From assembly GCF_001691555.1 (NCBI RefSeq), contig NZ_MAYN01000008.1, positions 1-64,000 on the forward strand: a stretch of 64,000 nt of DNA, read 5' to 3'. Both the position numbers and the translations under genes were made by a program. This stretch comes from Pantoea eucrina. Its GTDB lineage: Bacteria; Pseudomonadota; Gammaproteobacteria; Enterobacterales; Enterobacteriaceae. Below are positions 32,739 to 42,215 of this stretch, piece by piece. The notes under the pieces are model-generated. The model did not search any database. It was given only the letters and a program-made list of their open reading frames with translations, and was not told the DNA's origin. Each line of letters opens with the position of its first letter. Position 1 is the stretch's first letter.

Positions 32739-33171
32739 GTTTTTCCCTGTTTTTATTATTAAGTCTTGCTGTGTGTGAATACGTTATACAGTTTTTTATT
32801 TAATTTAACACCATGAGAAAATTCTTATAAACAGACTTCAGGAATTAATGGTTTCAGACTATGCATTAAAATAGTTAAGCAGTGATGTTTCTGACTAATT
32901 AATCTTTTCAGGAAATTGTCTTATCGGCCGCAGTTACTGAATGTGAAATGATATAAATGTTCTTTTATATCAACGCTTTTCTTTGATCGCACTGCACCGT
33001 CAACCAGGAATTTTCCCGTTAACGACGCTTTAGCTATCCTGGGGATGCAGCGCTGAAATGTTATAAACAACCATGAAACAGTTAAGGAGTATTGCGCAAA
33101 AAAAATGCAATTTTTTTTGCCATTGCGTCCAGCTGTGGCTGGGAAATCAGGCGTTATGTAAGCAATTGATT
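32739..33171. other. AT-rich non-coding stretch
   Basis: This 433-bp gap has no supported gene. It probably holds the promoter of the 88-residue gene (TATAAC on the minus strand near 32785) and, at 33096-33120, a terminator-like A8/T8 hairpin for the gene to its right. Confidence 0.55.
33096..33120 (-). terminator. A8/T8 hairpin downstream of the SRPBCC gene
   Basis: A 10-bp stem of GC plus eight A:T pairs (33096-33105 with 33111-33120) has a 5-nt loop. It lies about 50 bp past the stop of the minus-strand SRPBCC gene. The stem is weak but its T-rich arm resembles a terminator. Confidence 0.45.
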
Positions 33172-33567
33172 CTAGTGAGTTAAAAGATAAAGTAATCTTT
33201 CCAGGTCGGCGCGCAGGGCCGCCACTTCCTGCCCGAAGTGCGCATCAGAAGTAAAAGGCTGACGGTAGAGCACGGCAATAAGTTCAGCCCCCTGGCCGTT
33301 GGCAATGACGCGCATTGGCATATAGCGCTCTTTACCGCTGCCGTTATCTGCCCAGTAGTCCATAACGCCAAACGGATTATGTGGCGTAAAACGCAGTTTC
33401 AGCGAGTTCTCTCCGCGCCTTGCCCGCCAGTATTGTCCTTCCTGCACCAGCGTTGCGCCGTTCAGGTCGCTTGCCCATTTTGCAAAACAGGCGGGTTGCC
33501 AGATAGTTTCATACAGATCCAGCCAGTTACGCGGCACGGTAAGCGTGAGAGTCTGTGAGGGCAGCAT
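33172..33567 (-). CDS. SRPBCC/polyketide-cyclase-like protein
   Basis: This 131-residue soluble protein shows the START/SRPBCC pattern. The N-terminal LTLTVPRNWLDLYETIWQP is a strand and helix typical of lipid- or aromatic-ligand-binding folds. It continues with paired strands (YWRARRGENSLKLRF, GKERYMPMRVI) and a long C-terminal helix. An excellent AGGAGG site precedes the ATG. No catalytic residue can be named. It is a single gene between AT-rich DNA and lpxP and is not part of the E. coli order as I know it. Confidence 0.75.
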   Translation of the reverse strand: MLPSQTLTLTVPRNWLDLYETIWQPACFAKWASDLNGATLVQEGQYWRARRGENSLKLRFTPHNPFGVMDYWADNGSGKERYMPMRVIANGQGAELIAVLYRQPFTSDAHFGQEVAALRADLERLLYLLTH

Positions 33568-33939
33568 GGTGCCTCCTGAGGCAGCCTGATTCAGAGTGAT
33601 CTCACCCTATCGGAAGCTGACCGGGCTGCCTATGGCGCAACAGGAAAAGTGTGGGGCAGCAGAGGTTTTTTACTGTGTTACCGGGCCTTAAGCCGGGCCG
33701 GACAGCCACACGCGCTGGCAACAGAATGGCTGTTTCATACACGTGTTAACCAGGAGAAACAGAATGCTGCCGCTTATATCGGCTTCATGCTGCAGGTGAT
33801 ATGGCTGACGGGCAGCATAATGCGTGTGAAGGGGACGGTTGATCAGCCCGCAGCGGATGCTGTCAGGCCGATCGGCTTTATGACCGGAGTAAGGGTCCGC
33901 ACGACAGGGGAAACGACGGCGGACGGTTATCCGTGCAGA
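33568..33939. other. Gap between SRPBCC gene and lpxP
   Basis: This 372-bp interval has no gene I can support. The promoter of the SRPBCC gene should lie at its left end. A plus-strand frame opens here and runs across lpxP antisense, but it has no family resemblance. Confidence 0.5.
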
Positions 33940-34863
33940 TCAGACGTAAAGAGAGGCTTCACCCGGCGGACGCGTTTTGAAACGACGATGCAGCCACAGG
34001 TACTGCTCCGGCGCGCGCAGGATCTCTTTTTCAATTACCTTATTCATATAGGCTGCTGCCGCTGCTTCATCTTCATGCGGATAGCCTTCCAGTTCCGGCT
34101 GAATAATGAGCTGGTAACCGGTTTTATCCGGATTACGAATCAGAACAATCGTCAGCATTGCAGGCCGCGCAAGACGAGACAGAACAAAGGTGCCGTTCGT
34201 GGTCGCGGCTTTCTCTACCGCAAACAGAGGGGCAAATACGCTGCCTTTCGGACCGTAGTCCTGATCGGGGGCAAACCAGACGGCTTCACCCTGCTTCAGC
34301 GCCTGCACCATGCCGCGCAGATCGCGTCGGTCAATCATCGCTTTATTCGAGCGCATACGGCCTTTGGTCTGCGCCCATTCCATCGCCTGATTATTATGCG
34401 GACGATACATGGCCATCATTGGCTGGCAGAGACCGGTAATACGACCGCCCAGCTCCAGTGACATAAAGTGCACGCCGATAACCATAACGCCGCGCTGCTG
34501 ATTCTGCGCATTCTGCAGGTTAGCGATACCGCTGACGTTAAACAGACGACGGACCCGCGCATCTGACCAGAACCATGCAATACCGGTTTCTGCCAGCGCC
34601 ATGCCGAGCGACTCAAAGTTGCCGGCAATCATGACCTCTTTCTCTTCTTCATTAATATGCGGGAAGCAGAGTTCAATGTTGCGGCGGGTGATGCGTTCAC
34701 GCCGCTTGAGAAAATGGCGGGAGAGTTTACCCGCGGTTGCCCCGAGACGGATCAGAACAGGATAGGGAAGCTGCACCAGCAGCCAGAGCACGGCCAGACC
34801 GAACCAGGTGAACCAGTAGCGGGGATGCAGCAGTGTGGAGCGAAACTGTCCGGTTTTCTTCAT
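33940..34863 (-). CDS. lpxP: Kdo2-lipid IVA palmitoleoyltransferase LpxP
   Basis: This inner-membrane late acyltransferase of lipid A has 307 residues. It has one N-terminal membrane helix (WFTWFGLAVLWLLVQLPYPV) and the HX4D-type motif (VHFMSLELGG). It resembles E. coli LpxP more than LpxL, notably in GVHFMSLELGG, GLCQPMMAMYRPHNNQ and the ending RFKTRPPGEASLYV. In E. coli LpxP is cold-induced and inserts palmitoleate. The ATG at 34861-34863 is preceded by AAGGTG. The frame stays open for about 30 more codons to 34953. Confidence 0.9.
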   Translation of the reverse strand: MKKTGQFRSTLLHPRYWFTWFGLAVLWLLVQLPYPVLIRLGATAGKLSRHFLKRRERITRRNIELCFPHINEEEKEVMIAGNFESLGMALAETGIAWFWSDARVRRLFNVSGIANLQNAQNQQRGVMVIGVHFMSLELGGRITGLCQPMMAMYRPHNNQAMEWAQTKGRMRSNKAMIDRRDLRGMVQALKQGEAVWFAPDQDYGPKGSVFAPLFAVEKAATTNGTFVLSRLARPAMLTIVLIRNPDKTGYQLIIQPELEGYPHEDEAAAAAYMNKVIEKEILRAPEQYLWLHRRFKTRPPGEASLYV

Positions 34864-35271
34864 AGCACCTTCATAGGTAGAGTAAATGTAACGCGCTAAG
34901 AAGTCGGTCCATGGTTCCTGGTGCGGTACAACTGTAGTAATTACGACCGGCACTTTAGCAAATAGTGCCTTAAGAATTCTGCTAACTTTAGTATCTTTAG
35001 GATTGATGGAATTTATGGAACCGGGACATTACCGGCTGCAGGAAGGATGATTTTTCTTTTAAGTCAGTAAAATCAATCAGATAAAATGGCAGTATTCATG
35101 CTGAAGATACCGCAGATATGTCAGGACAGGTCAGCAGCAGACACAGCTGTACATCATTGCACGCACAATGCTTACATTGCAAAAGATAAAAAATGGTCTA
35201 CGGAAGTGAGGCTGCATAAACCCGCTGCTGCGGGCTTATGCAAAGATGCCTTTAATAATGGCAGGCAAACC
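34864..35271. promoter_or_regulatory. lpxP upstream / yicC downstream region
   Basis: This is a 408-bp gap. Its left part should hold the lpxP promoter and a leader with a small hairpin (34949-34954 with 34964-34969). Its right end holds a GC-rich hairpin just past the yicC stop, with the arms around 35214-35240 and no T run. Confidence 0.5.
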
Positions 35272-36135
35272 TTACTCAATGTTCTGAATCTGCTCGCGCA
35301 TCTGCTCAATCAGCACTTTCAGCTCAATCGCTGAAGCGGTGATATCCGCATTAATCGATTTAGAGGCCAGGGTGTTCGACTCGCGGTTAAACTCCTGCAT
35401 CATAAAGTCGAGGCGACGGCCGACTGCTTCTTTCTTCTTCAGGATGTTATAGGTCTCTTTAACATGCGCCTCAAGGCGATCCAGCTCTTCAGCCACGTCA
35501 ACGCGCTGGGCCATCATAACCAGCTCCTGCTCCAGACGATTATTCTCCAGCTGAACGTCCGCCTCTTCCAGCCGGGTCACCAGACGCTCGCGCTGCCATT
35601 TCAGTACGTCCGGCATCTGCGCCCGCACTTTGCTGACTTCCTGCGACACGCCGGCGAGACGCTGCTCAATCATCCCCTTCAGCGCATTACCTTCACTTTC
35701 ACGCGCTTCGATAAAGTCATCCAGCGCGCCATCAAGCGCCGTCAGCAGCTCAGCATTAATCGCATCCAGATCCTGCTCCGGTGCTGACATCACGCCCGGC
35801 CAGCGCAGAATATCCAGCGGATTAATGGCGCCCTCATCGCTCTGCATTTTTACCCAGTTAGCGGCCTGCACCAGCTGTTTTGCCAGCGCTTCATTCAATT
35901 GCAGCTCGCCCTGCGCGCCCGGGTCGGCATCAAAACGCAGATGGCACTCAATTTTACCTCGCGTCAGGCGGGCGCGGATACGCTCGCGGATCACCGGCTC
36001 CAGGCCGCGGAACTGCTCCGGCAGGCGAATGTAGGTTTCCAGATAGCGCTGGTTTACCGAGCGCAGTTCCCAGGTCGCGCTGCCCCAGCTGCCTTTGGCT
36101 TCGCGACGGGCGTAAGCGGTCATACTGCGGATCAT
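35272..36135 (-). CDS. yicC: YicC/YloC family endoribonuclease
   Basis: This 287-residue conserved protein belongs to the YicC family, which has been shown to be a divalent-metal-dependent endoribonuclease; E. coli YicC is reported to help degrade the sRNA RyhB. The N-terminal IRSMTAYARREAKG and the C-terminal RRLDFMMQEFNRESNTLASKS, with its conserved Glu and Asn, are diagnostic. It is divergent from the lipoprotein gene and rph, with 130 bp to the next start. Confidence 0.94.
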   Translation of the reverse strand: MIRSMTAYARREAKGSWGSATWELRSVNQRYLETYIRLPEQFRGLEPVIRERIRARLTRGKIECHLRFDADPGAQGELQLNEALAKQLVQAANWVKMQSDEGAINPLDILRWPGVMSAPEQDLDAINAELLTALDGALDDFIEARESEGNALKGMIEQRLAGVSQEVSKVRAQMPDVLKWQRERLVTRLEEADVQLENNRLEQELVMMAQRVDVAEELDRLEAHVKETYNILKKKEAVGRRLDFMMQEFNRESNTLASKSINADITASAIELKVLIEQMREQIQNIE

Positions 36136-36265
36136 AAGCTTGTACTCTTTCAGGGAATGTTCTGCGCATTATAGCGGCGTGCGGTGCAGCGGGATAGGGA
36201 TAGCAAAACGCTGCTATGGTTAGAACAGGTCTATTCACTCTGAGCAAGCATATTACCTGGCGACT

Positions 36266-36685
36266 ATGATGTCCGATCTGTTTCGTAATCTGTATAAATT
36301 CTGGTGCAGCCTGATAGTGCTGTTACTGCTGACCGGTTGTCAGACCACGCCGGCGCGTCTGCAGTCGATCCCGCAGCACAACGCACCGGTGGCGCTGTGT
36401 GGCACCGGAGAGATGATGATGCAGACCACGTTGTGGCTGAGTGCAGTACCGGAGCAGGAATGGCAGCTGTTTCTGCGCGATGAGCTGATGCCGCGCTTTG
36501 GCGATACGCTGACAAGCTATGACGCCGCAGGAAAGGGAGAGGCGCGCCGGGTAGTGGTACTGCTCTATCCACCGGATGTGGACTTTTCTGCCGTGATTGA
36601 GCGCGCGCGCGACCGGTATCGTACGCGCTTTAACGCCAGAACCACTACCCGCATTGATACGCTGGTCTGCGCGGCTGTCCGCTGA
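36266..36685 (+). CDS. DUF3574-like lipoprotein
   Basis: This 139-residue protein has a lipoprotein signal: a hydrophobic stretch [11 protein letters not shown] with lipobox Cys at residue 25, followed by QTT (no Asp at +2, so outer-membrane sorting is expected). The mature part contains [20 protein letters not shown], which resembles DUF3574. The function is unknown. It lies between divergent yicC and rph and is not in the E. coli arrangement as I know it. The start could be either ATG at 36266 or 36269. Confidence 0.78.
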   Translation: MMSDLFRNLYKFWCSLIVLLLLTGCQTTPARLQSIPQHNAPVALCGTGEMMMQTTLWLSAVPEQEWQLFLRDELMPRFGDTLTSYDAAGKGEARRVVVLLYPPDVDFSAVIERARDRYRTRFNARTTTRIDTLVCAAVR

Positions 36686-36783
36686 GCACAAAGAGAATCG
36701 TCGATCTGTCCCACGCACGCGGGACAGTGGCGGCTGAAGTCCGTATAATGCGCAGCCAAACTCAAGCAAGCCGGAGAGAACCT

Positions 36784-37500
36784 ATGCGTCCTGCAGGCCG
36801 TAGCACTTCTGAAGTGCGTCCCGTTACCCTTACCCGTCACTACACCAGACACGCCGAAGGCTCAGTGCTGGTTGAATTTGGTGAAACCAAAGTGCTCTGC
36901 ACCGCGACCGTCGAGGAAGGCGTGCCGCGTTTTCTCAAGGGTAAAGGTCAGGGCTGGGTGACCGCAGAATATGGCATGCTGCCGCGTTCAACCCACAGCC
37001 GTATGGCGCGCGAAGCGGCCAAAGGCAAGCAGGGTGGCCGTACGCTGGAGATCCAGCGTCTGATTGCCCGCTCGCTGCGTGCTGCGGTCGATCTCACTGC
37101 GCTGGGTGAGTACACCATCACGCTGGATTGCGATGTTATTCAGGCGGATGGCGGCACGCGTACCGCGTCAATCACCGGCGCCTGCGTGGCGCTGGCGGAC
37201 GCGCTGAACGCGCTGGTTGCCGCGGGTAAGCTGAAGAGCAGCCCGCTGAAAGGTATGGTGGCCGCTATCTCTGTTGGCATCGTGGGCAGTGAGGCGCTGT
37301 GCGATCTGGAGTATGTTGAAGACTCCGCAGCGGAAACGGATATGAACGTGGTAATGATGGAAGATGGCCGGATGATTGAGGTGCAGGGCACCGCAGAAGG
37401 CGAGCCGTTCAGCCATGAGGAGCTGTTAACACTGCTGGCGCTGGCGCGAGGCGGGATTGAACAGTTGATTCAGGCGCAGAAGGCTGCGCTATCCAGTTGA
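36784..37500 (+). CDS. rph: Ribonuclease PH
   Basis: This phosphorolytic 3'-5' exoribonuclease trims tRNA 3' ends and rRNA. The 238 residues match the full-length enzyme (no K-12-type frameshift). The N-terminal [26 protein letters not shown] and the phosphate-site [17 protein letters not shown] are intact. The ATG at 36784 follows GGAGAG. It is co-transcribed with pyrE, and its stop sits 6 bases before the pyrE attenuator, so coupling between rph translation and attenuation is possible. Confidence 0.97.
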   Translation: MRPAGRSTSEVRPVTLTRHYTRHAEGSVLVEFGETKVLCTATVEEGVPRFLKGKGQGWVTAEYGMLPRSTHSRMAREAAKGKQGGRTLEIQRLIARSLRAAVDLTALGEYTITLDCDVIQADGGTRTASITGACVALADALNALVAAGKLKSSPLKGMVAAISVGIVGSEALCDLEYVEDSAAETDMNVVMMEDGRMIEVQGTAEGEPFSHEELLTLLALARGGIEQLIQAQKAALSS

Positions 37501-37506
37501 TGTACT

Positions 37507-37535
37507 AAGGCGACCTCCGGGTCGCCTTTTCTTTA
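37507..37535 (+). promoter_or_regulatory. pyrE attenuator
   Basis: A 9-bp GC-rich stem (37507-37515 with 37520-37528) is followed by a T-rich stretch between rph and pyrE. In E. coli this hairpin stops transcription when UTP is plentiful and is bypassed when ribosomes closely follow RNA polymerase to the end of rph. Geometry here is the same. Confidence 0.88.
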
Positions 37536-37550
37536 TTTGAGGAGTGAGAG

Positions 37551-38192
37551 ATGAAAGCCTGGCAGCGTCAGTTTATTGAATTTGCCCTGAATAAAGGGGT
37601 GCTGAAATTTGGTGAGTTTACCCTGAAGTCCGGACGAAAAAGCCCCTATTTTTTTAACGCCGGCCTGTTTAACAGCGGGCGCGACCTGGCCCTGCTGGGG
37701 CGTTTCTATGCGCAGGCACTGGTTGACGGCGGCGTCAGCTTTGACCTGCTGTTTGGCCCGGCTTATAAAGGTATTCCCATTGCCACTACCACTGCCGTGG
37801 CGCTGGCCGATCATCACGATCGCGATGTGCCCTACTGTTTTAACCGTAAAGAAGCCAAAGATCACGGTGAAGGCGGTTTGCTGGTAGGCAGTCCGCTGGA
37901 AGGCAAAGTGATGCTGGTTGATGATGTGATTACCGCCGGTACGGCGATCCGCGAATCGATGGACATTATCAGCGCGCATCACGCCACGCTGGCTGGCGTC
38001 CTGATTTCACTCGATCGTCAGGAGCGCGGGCGCGGCGAGATTTCAGCGATTCAGGAAGTGGAGCGCGATTATCACTGTACGGTCACCGCCATTATTACCC
38101 TGAGCGATCTGATTGATTATCTGGCAGAGAAGCCGGAGATGGCAGATCATCTGGCAAAAGTGCGCGCTTACCGCAACGAGTATGGTATTTAA
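37551..38192 (+). CDS. pyrE: Orotate phosphoribosyltransferase
   Basis: PyrE joins orotate and PRPP to form OMP in pyrimidine synthesis. The 213 residues equal E. coli. The PRPP-binding motif [13 protein letters not shown] lies near residues 121-133, and the flexible catalytic loop with [13 protein letters not shown] precedes it. GAGG stands 8 bases before the ATG. It follows the attenuator and converges on slmA. Confidence 0.97.
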   Translation: MKAWQRQFIEFALNKGVLKFGEFTLKSGRKSPYFFNAGLFNSGRDLALLGRFYAQALVDGGVSFDLLFGPAYKGIPIATTTAVALADHHDRDVPYCFNRKEAKDHGEGGLLVGSPLEGKVMLVDDVITAGTAIRESMDIISAHHATLAGVLISLDRQERGRGEISAIQEVERDYHCTVTAIITLSDLIDYLAEKPEMADHLAKVRAYRNEYGI

Positions 38193-38199
38193 AACCGCG

Positions 38200-38227
38200 C
38201 TGCGGCCGCCATCCGCGGCGGCCGCAG
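38200..38227. terminator. Hairpin between pyrE and slmA
   Basis: An 11-bp perfect GC-rich stem (38200-38210 with 38217-38227) lies between convergent genes. On the minus strand a TTTT follows a few bases later, so it could serve both directions. Confidence 0.6.
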
Positions 38228-38266
38228 AAGACGCTTTCAGGCGCACCTGGCCAGACAGGCAGGCGA

Positions 38267-38863
38267 TTAAATCAGCTGCGCGGCTATCAGCTGCCAGCGG
38301 CTGTCAAACTCTGCCGTCGGGCTGTAGCGAAATCCGGAACGGACAAAGCGTGACAGCAGGCCTTCGCAGAACGCCAGCAGCTGGCTGGCCAGCAGGGCTT
38401 CATCTGTCCGGAATCCCTCTCCGTCGCGGATTTTCTTTTCGCGCATCACCTGACGCATCTGCATCTCAATGCGCTCAAACAGCTGGTTGATACGCTCCTG
38501 CAGACGATCCTGTTCAAACATCAGCGCGTGACCGGTCAGGATACGCGTCAGTCCCGGATTACGCTCAACAAAACCCAGAATCAGCTGCGTAATCAGACGC
38601 AGCCGTGCCGTGGTCTCTTTTTCATCGTTCAGGATAAGATTGATGCGGGTAATCAGACTGTCTTCGATAAATTCGATCAGACTGTCAAACATCCGTGTCT
38701 TGCTGGGGAAGTGGCGGTAGAGAGCCGCCTCGGAGACGCCTACGTTAGCGGCCAGCCTGGCGGTGGTAATTCGCTGGGTGCCATCCCCTGACTCCAGCAT
38801 CTGCGCCAGCGTCTGCAAAATCTCTTCGCGACGGTTCCTTTTCGCGACTTTTTTCTCTGCCAT
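38267..38863 (-). CDS. slmA: Nucleoid occlusion factor SlmA
   Basis: SlmA is a TetR-family DNA-binding protein that blocks FtsZ assembly over the nucleoid. The 198 residues equal E. coli. The helix-turn-helix is [25 protein letters not shown] in two contiguous blocks near residues 28-52, and the C-terminal dimer domain ([20 protein letters not shown]) is well conserved. The ATG at 38861-38863 gives MAEKK. It lies downstream of dut on the same strand. Confidence 0.96.
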   Translation of the reverse strand: MAEKKVAKRNRREEILQTLAQMLESGDGTQRITTARLAANVGVSEAALYRHFPSKTRMFDSLIEFIEDSLITRINLILNDEKETTARLRLITQLILGFVERNPGLTRILTGHALMFEQDRLQERINQLFERIEMQMRQVMREKKIRDGEGFRTDEALLASQLLAFCEGLLSRFVRSGFRYSPTAEFDSRWQLIAAQLI

Positions 38864-38975
38864 GACCTTCAACACCCCTGAAATTCATTAAATACAGGCA
38901 ATACCGGCCTGTCTGCCGCAGGTAATTACCTGCAGAGACATGCGTTAACAAGATGGCTAATTGAAGAGTGGTAAC

Positions 38976-39434
38976 TTACTGACGGCCGGAGTGGCCAAAA
39001 CCGCCTGCACCGCGATCGCTGGCGTCAAAATCCTCGACCAGATTAAATTCCGCCTGTACCACCGGCACAAACACCAGTTGCGCCAGACGATCGCCCGGCT
39101 GCAGGGTAAAGCTCTCCTGACCGCGGTTCCAGACTGAAACCATAAGCTGTCCCTGGTAGTCAGAATCGATCAGGCCGACCAGATTACCGAGCACGATACC
39201 GTGCTTGTGGCCGAGGCCGGAGCGCGGCAGGATCACCGCGGCCAGCGTCGGGTCAGCGATGTGAATTGCCAGGCCGGTGGGTACCAGCGTGGTCATGCCT
39301 GGCGTAATCTCCAGCGCCTCATCAAGACAGGCGCGTAAGTCGAGACCTGCAGAACCAGAGGTGGCGTAAGCGGGCAGCGGAAAGTCGCTGCCTACGCGCG
39401 CATCAAGAATTTTAACGTCTATTTTTTTCATCAT
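38976..39434 (-). CDS. dut: dUTP diphosphatase
   Basis: Dut hydrolyses dUTP to dUMP, keeping uracil out of DNA and feeding thymidylate synthesis. The trimeric dUTPase motifs appear in order: [35 protein letters not shown] and the C-terminal arm [10 protein letters not shown]. The start is one of two adjacent ATGs (39434 or 39431), both inside the end of coaBC, so the two genes overlap by about 20 bases. Confidence 0.97.
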   Translation of the reverse strand: MMKKIDVKILDARVGSDFPLPAYATSGSAGLDLRACLDEALEITPGMTTLVPTGLAIHIADPTLAAVILPRSGLGHKHGIVLGNLVGLIDSDYQGQLMVSVWNRGQESFTLQPGDRLAQLVFVPVVQAEFNLVEDFDASDRGAGGFGHSGRQ

Positions 39435-40632
39435 AACGGCTGACTATCTCGTCTATTAACTGTTGGCCAAGGAGCGACTTATCGCTGAGCGGTAAGCGCT
39501 TTTCGCCCTCCTGCCAGAAAAGGTGAAGCGCATTGGTGTCGCTGTTAAATCCCTGACCCGCCTGCGCGACATCGTTAGCGCAAATCAGATCCAGATTTTT
39601 CCGTACGCGTTTTTGCCGCGCGTATTCTTCCACATTCCGGGTTTCGGCGGCAAATCCCACCACATAAGGGCGATTTTCCTGCAGTGCCGCCACGCCGGCA
39701 ACAATGTCCGGGTTCTTCACCAGCTGCAGTGTGACATTATCGTCGTCACCCTGTTTTTTCATTTTTTCTGCTGCCACGGTTGCCGCGCGATAGTCCGCCA
39801 CGGCGGCACTGGCGATGAAGATATGCTGCTGACTAATATGCGCCATCACTGCCGCCTGCATCTCCAGCGCGGTTGTGACGTCGATACGCTGCACGCCGGC
39901 GGGCACCGGCAGCGTTACCGGACCGGAAACCAGCGTGACGCGGGCACCGCGTCGGGCCGCGGCCGCGGCGATGGCATAGCCCATTTTGCCTGAGCTGTGG
40001 TTGCTGATATAGCGCACCGGATCCAGCGCTTCGCGCGTCGGACCTGCGGTAACCATAATACTGAGATGCTGCAGATCGCTGACCGGTTCGGCCCACTCCA
40101 GCGCATGCGCCACAATCGCCAGCGGATCGAGCATACGGCCCGGCCCGGTATCGCCGCACGCCTGGCTGCCGCTATCCGGCCCCCAGATCATGACGCCGCG
40201 CTGCTGCAGACGCTGCAGATTCTCCTGCGTAATGGCGGCACGGTACATCTGCTGATTCATGGCGGGTACCAGCGCCAGCGGCGCGTCGCTGGCGAGACAG
40301 GCAGTGGTCACCAGATCGTTAGCCATACCGGCAGTTATGCGGGCGATTAAATCAGCCGAGGCGGGAGCCAGTACAATCAGGTCCGCCCATTTAGCCAGCT
40401 CGATATGGCCCATCGCGGCTTCAGCAGCGGGATCGAGCAGGTCATCAAACACCGGATAGCCGGAGACCGCCTGCAGGCTGAGCGGAGTAATAAAGGCGCG
40501 GGCTGCGGAGGTCATCATGACACGCACCTCGGCACCGCGATCGCGCAGACGTCGCACCAGCTCCGGCGCTTTATATGCAGCGATACCGCCGCTGACGCCC
40601 AGCAGAATTTTTTTTCCGGCTAATCCAGTCAT
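39412..40632 (-). CDS. coaBC: Bifunctional phosphopantothenoylcysteine decarboxylase/synthetase
   Basis: This enzyme makes 4'-phosphopantetheine for coenzyme A. The N-terminal CoaC half (about 1-190) is a flavin decarboxylase with GGIAAYKA and PAMNQQMY. The C-terminal CoaB half (about 190-406) is a CTP-dependent ligase with [26 protein letters not shown], the expected dinucleotide-binding-like region, and KMKKQG. The 406 residues match E. coli Dfp. It overlaps dut downstream. Confidence 0.97.
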   Translation of the reverse strand: MTGLAGKKILLGVSGGIAAYKAPELVRRLRDRGAEVRVMMTSAARAFITPLSLQAVSGYPVFDDLLDPAAEAAMGHIELAKWADLIVLAPASADLIARITAGMANDLVTTACLASDAPLALVPAMNQQMYRAAITQENLQRLQQRGVMIWGPDSGSQACGDTGPGRMLDPLAIVAHALEWAEPVSDLQHLSIMVTAGPTREALDPVRYISNHSSGKMGYAIAAAAARRGARVTLVSGPVTLPVPAGVQRIDVTTALEMQAAVMAHISQQHIFIASAAVADYRAATVAAEKMKKQGDDDNVTLQLVKNPDIVAGVAALQENRPYVVGFAAETRNVEEYARQKRVRKNLDLICANDVAQAGQGFNSDTNALHLFWQEGEKRLPLSDKSLLGQQLIDEIVSRYDEKNRR

Positions 40633-40821
40633 GTTGTTTGCCTCAACTTAACGCATGATGCCGCACCCGGCGCAGCAGACAGGGCAACTTTATCATAAAA
40701 CCGTCCGGCCGCCTGTTCACCGGCCGTGCCCTTTGCGAAGCGTCTCTGAAAAGACGAATGCAGGACTGGCATTGCTGACCGCTGGCGCGCATCCTGACTA
40801 TCAGCCACAGGGAGCAGTGCA

Positions 40822-41478
40822 ATGAATAAACTGGCACCACGGGAAAAACTAATACAGGCGGGCGCAGAAGCGCTAAGTGATGCTGAACTGCTGGCCATCT
40901 TTCTGCGTACCGGTACGCGCGGCGTCAGCGTTATGGCGCTGGCCCGGCAGATGCTCAATGAGTTTGGCTCACTTTACCGCATCATGACCGCCAGCGAGCG
41001 CGAACTGAGCCTGATTAAAGGCGTTGGCAGAGCAAAGCTGACCCAGCTGCACGCGATAGCAGAGCTGGGACGGCGTTTTTTTGCCAGCCAGCTGGCGCGG
41101 GAAAATGTGATGGAGAATCCGCAGGTCACGCGTCACTATCTGCAAAGCGTGCTCGCGCATGAGAAGCGGGAAATTTTTATGGTGCTGTTTCTTGATAACC
41201 AGCATCGTGTACTGCAGGCGCAGAAGATGTTTGCCGGCTCAATCAGCAGCGTAGAGGTGCATCCGCGTGAAATTGTGCGGGAGGCGCTGAAACTCAACGC
41301 TGCGGCAGTGATTCTGGCGCACAATCATCCTTCGGGACAGGCTGATCCCAGCCGTGCCGATCGCGAGATCACCACAAAAATTGCTCAGGCCTGTGCGCTG
41401 CTGAGTATCCGCCTGCTGGACCATCTGGTGATCGGTCACGGCGAGTTTACCTCATTCGCCGAGCGCGGCTGGCTATAG
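40822..41478 (+). CDS. radC: RadC family protein (YicR)
   Basis: This JAB1/MPN metalloprotein of 218 residues has an N-terminal helix-hairpin-helix region and the zinc motif [14 protein letters not shown] near residues 172-185 with an upstream Glu ([10 protein letters not shown]). The biochemical role is unproven; the old DNA-repair claim for RadC in E. coli was withdrawn. GGGAG stands about 8 bases before the ATG. It is divergent from coaBC and precedes the rpmB promoter. Confidence 0.93.
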   Translation: MNKLAPREKLIQAGAEALSDAELLAIFLRTGTRGVSVMALARQMLNEFGSLYRIMTASERELSLIKGVGRAKLTQLHAIAELGRRFFASQLARENVMENPQVTRHYLQSVLAHEKREIFMVLFLDNQHRVLQAQKMFAGSISSVEVHPREIVREALKLNAAAVILAHNHPSGQADPSRADREITTKIAQACALLSIRLLDHLVIGHGEFTSFAERGWL

Positions 41479-41548
41479 TTTTGCGCCTCAACCGGGCAAA
41501 AATGCGGCGTTTTTGCACGATCCAGAGGGATCTTTATCTGTTCGGGAC

Positions 41549-41577
41549 TTGAGCACTTGAGCTGAGCGGCGTATACT
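41549..41577 (+). promoter_or_regulatory. rpmB-rpmG promoter
   Basis: TTGAGC (41549-41554) and TATACT (41572-41577) are spaced by exactly 17 bp. Transcription would start near 41584, giving a leader of about 138 nt before rpmB. Confidence 0.8.
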
Positions 41578-41611
41578 ACGCCACCTTTGAGAATCTCGGG
41601 TTTGGCGTTTG

Positions 41612-41658
41612 GGCCAGCTTAGCGGGTTCACATGGAACTCGCCTGGCGGGCTAAGGCC
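41612..41658 (+). promoter_or_regulatory. Structured leader upstream of rpmB
   Basis: The leader contains an 8-bp stem with one G-U pair (41622-41629 with 41635-41642, 5-nt loop). An outer pairing of CTTAGC/GCTAAG and GGC/GCC arms (41612-41623 with 41650-41658) is also possible and partly competes with it. A regulatory role for ribosomal protein binding is only a hypothesis. Confidence 0.4.
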
Positions 41659-41700
41659 TGACGAGGCGGCCAAAACCTATGTTTTTAAAGCTCGAGCTGA

Positions 41701-41958
<258 letters not shown>

Positions 41959-41966
41959 GGAACTGA

Positions 41967-42137
<171 letters not shown>

Positions 42138-42156
42138 TTTTGGTGTTCTTGCGAAA

Positions 42157-42181
42157 AACCCGGCTCCGGCCGGGTTTTTTG
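42157..42181 (+). terminator. rpmBG terminator
   Basis: A perfect 8-bp stem (42157-42164 with 42169-42176) with a TCCG loop is followed by TTTT, before mutM. Confidence 0.92.
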
Positions 42182-42215
42182 TTTGTGCGCTATGTCAACA
42201 CGTTGAGGAGATGCG

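Noticed and set aside
33073..33183. 36-codon ORF starting ATGAAACAG in the AT-rich gap
   Set aside because: It reads through the A8/T8 hairpin and into the end of the opposite gene. Composition does not look like protein, and no homologue comes to mind.
33649..34461. 270-codon plus-strand frame across the lpxP region
   Set aside because: Most of it is antisense to the well-supported lpxP gene, and the unique first 97 codons resemble nothing and lack a ribosome-binding site.
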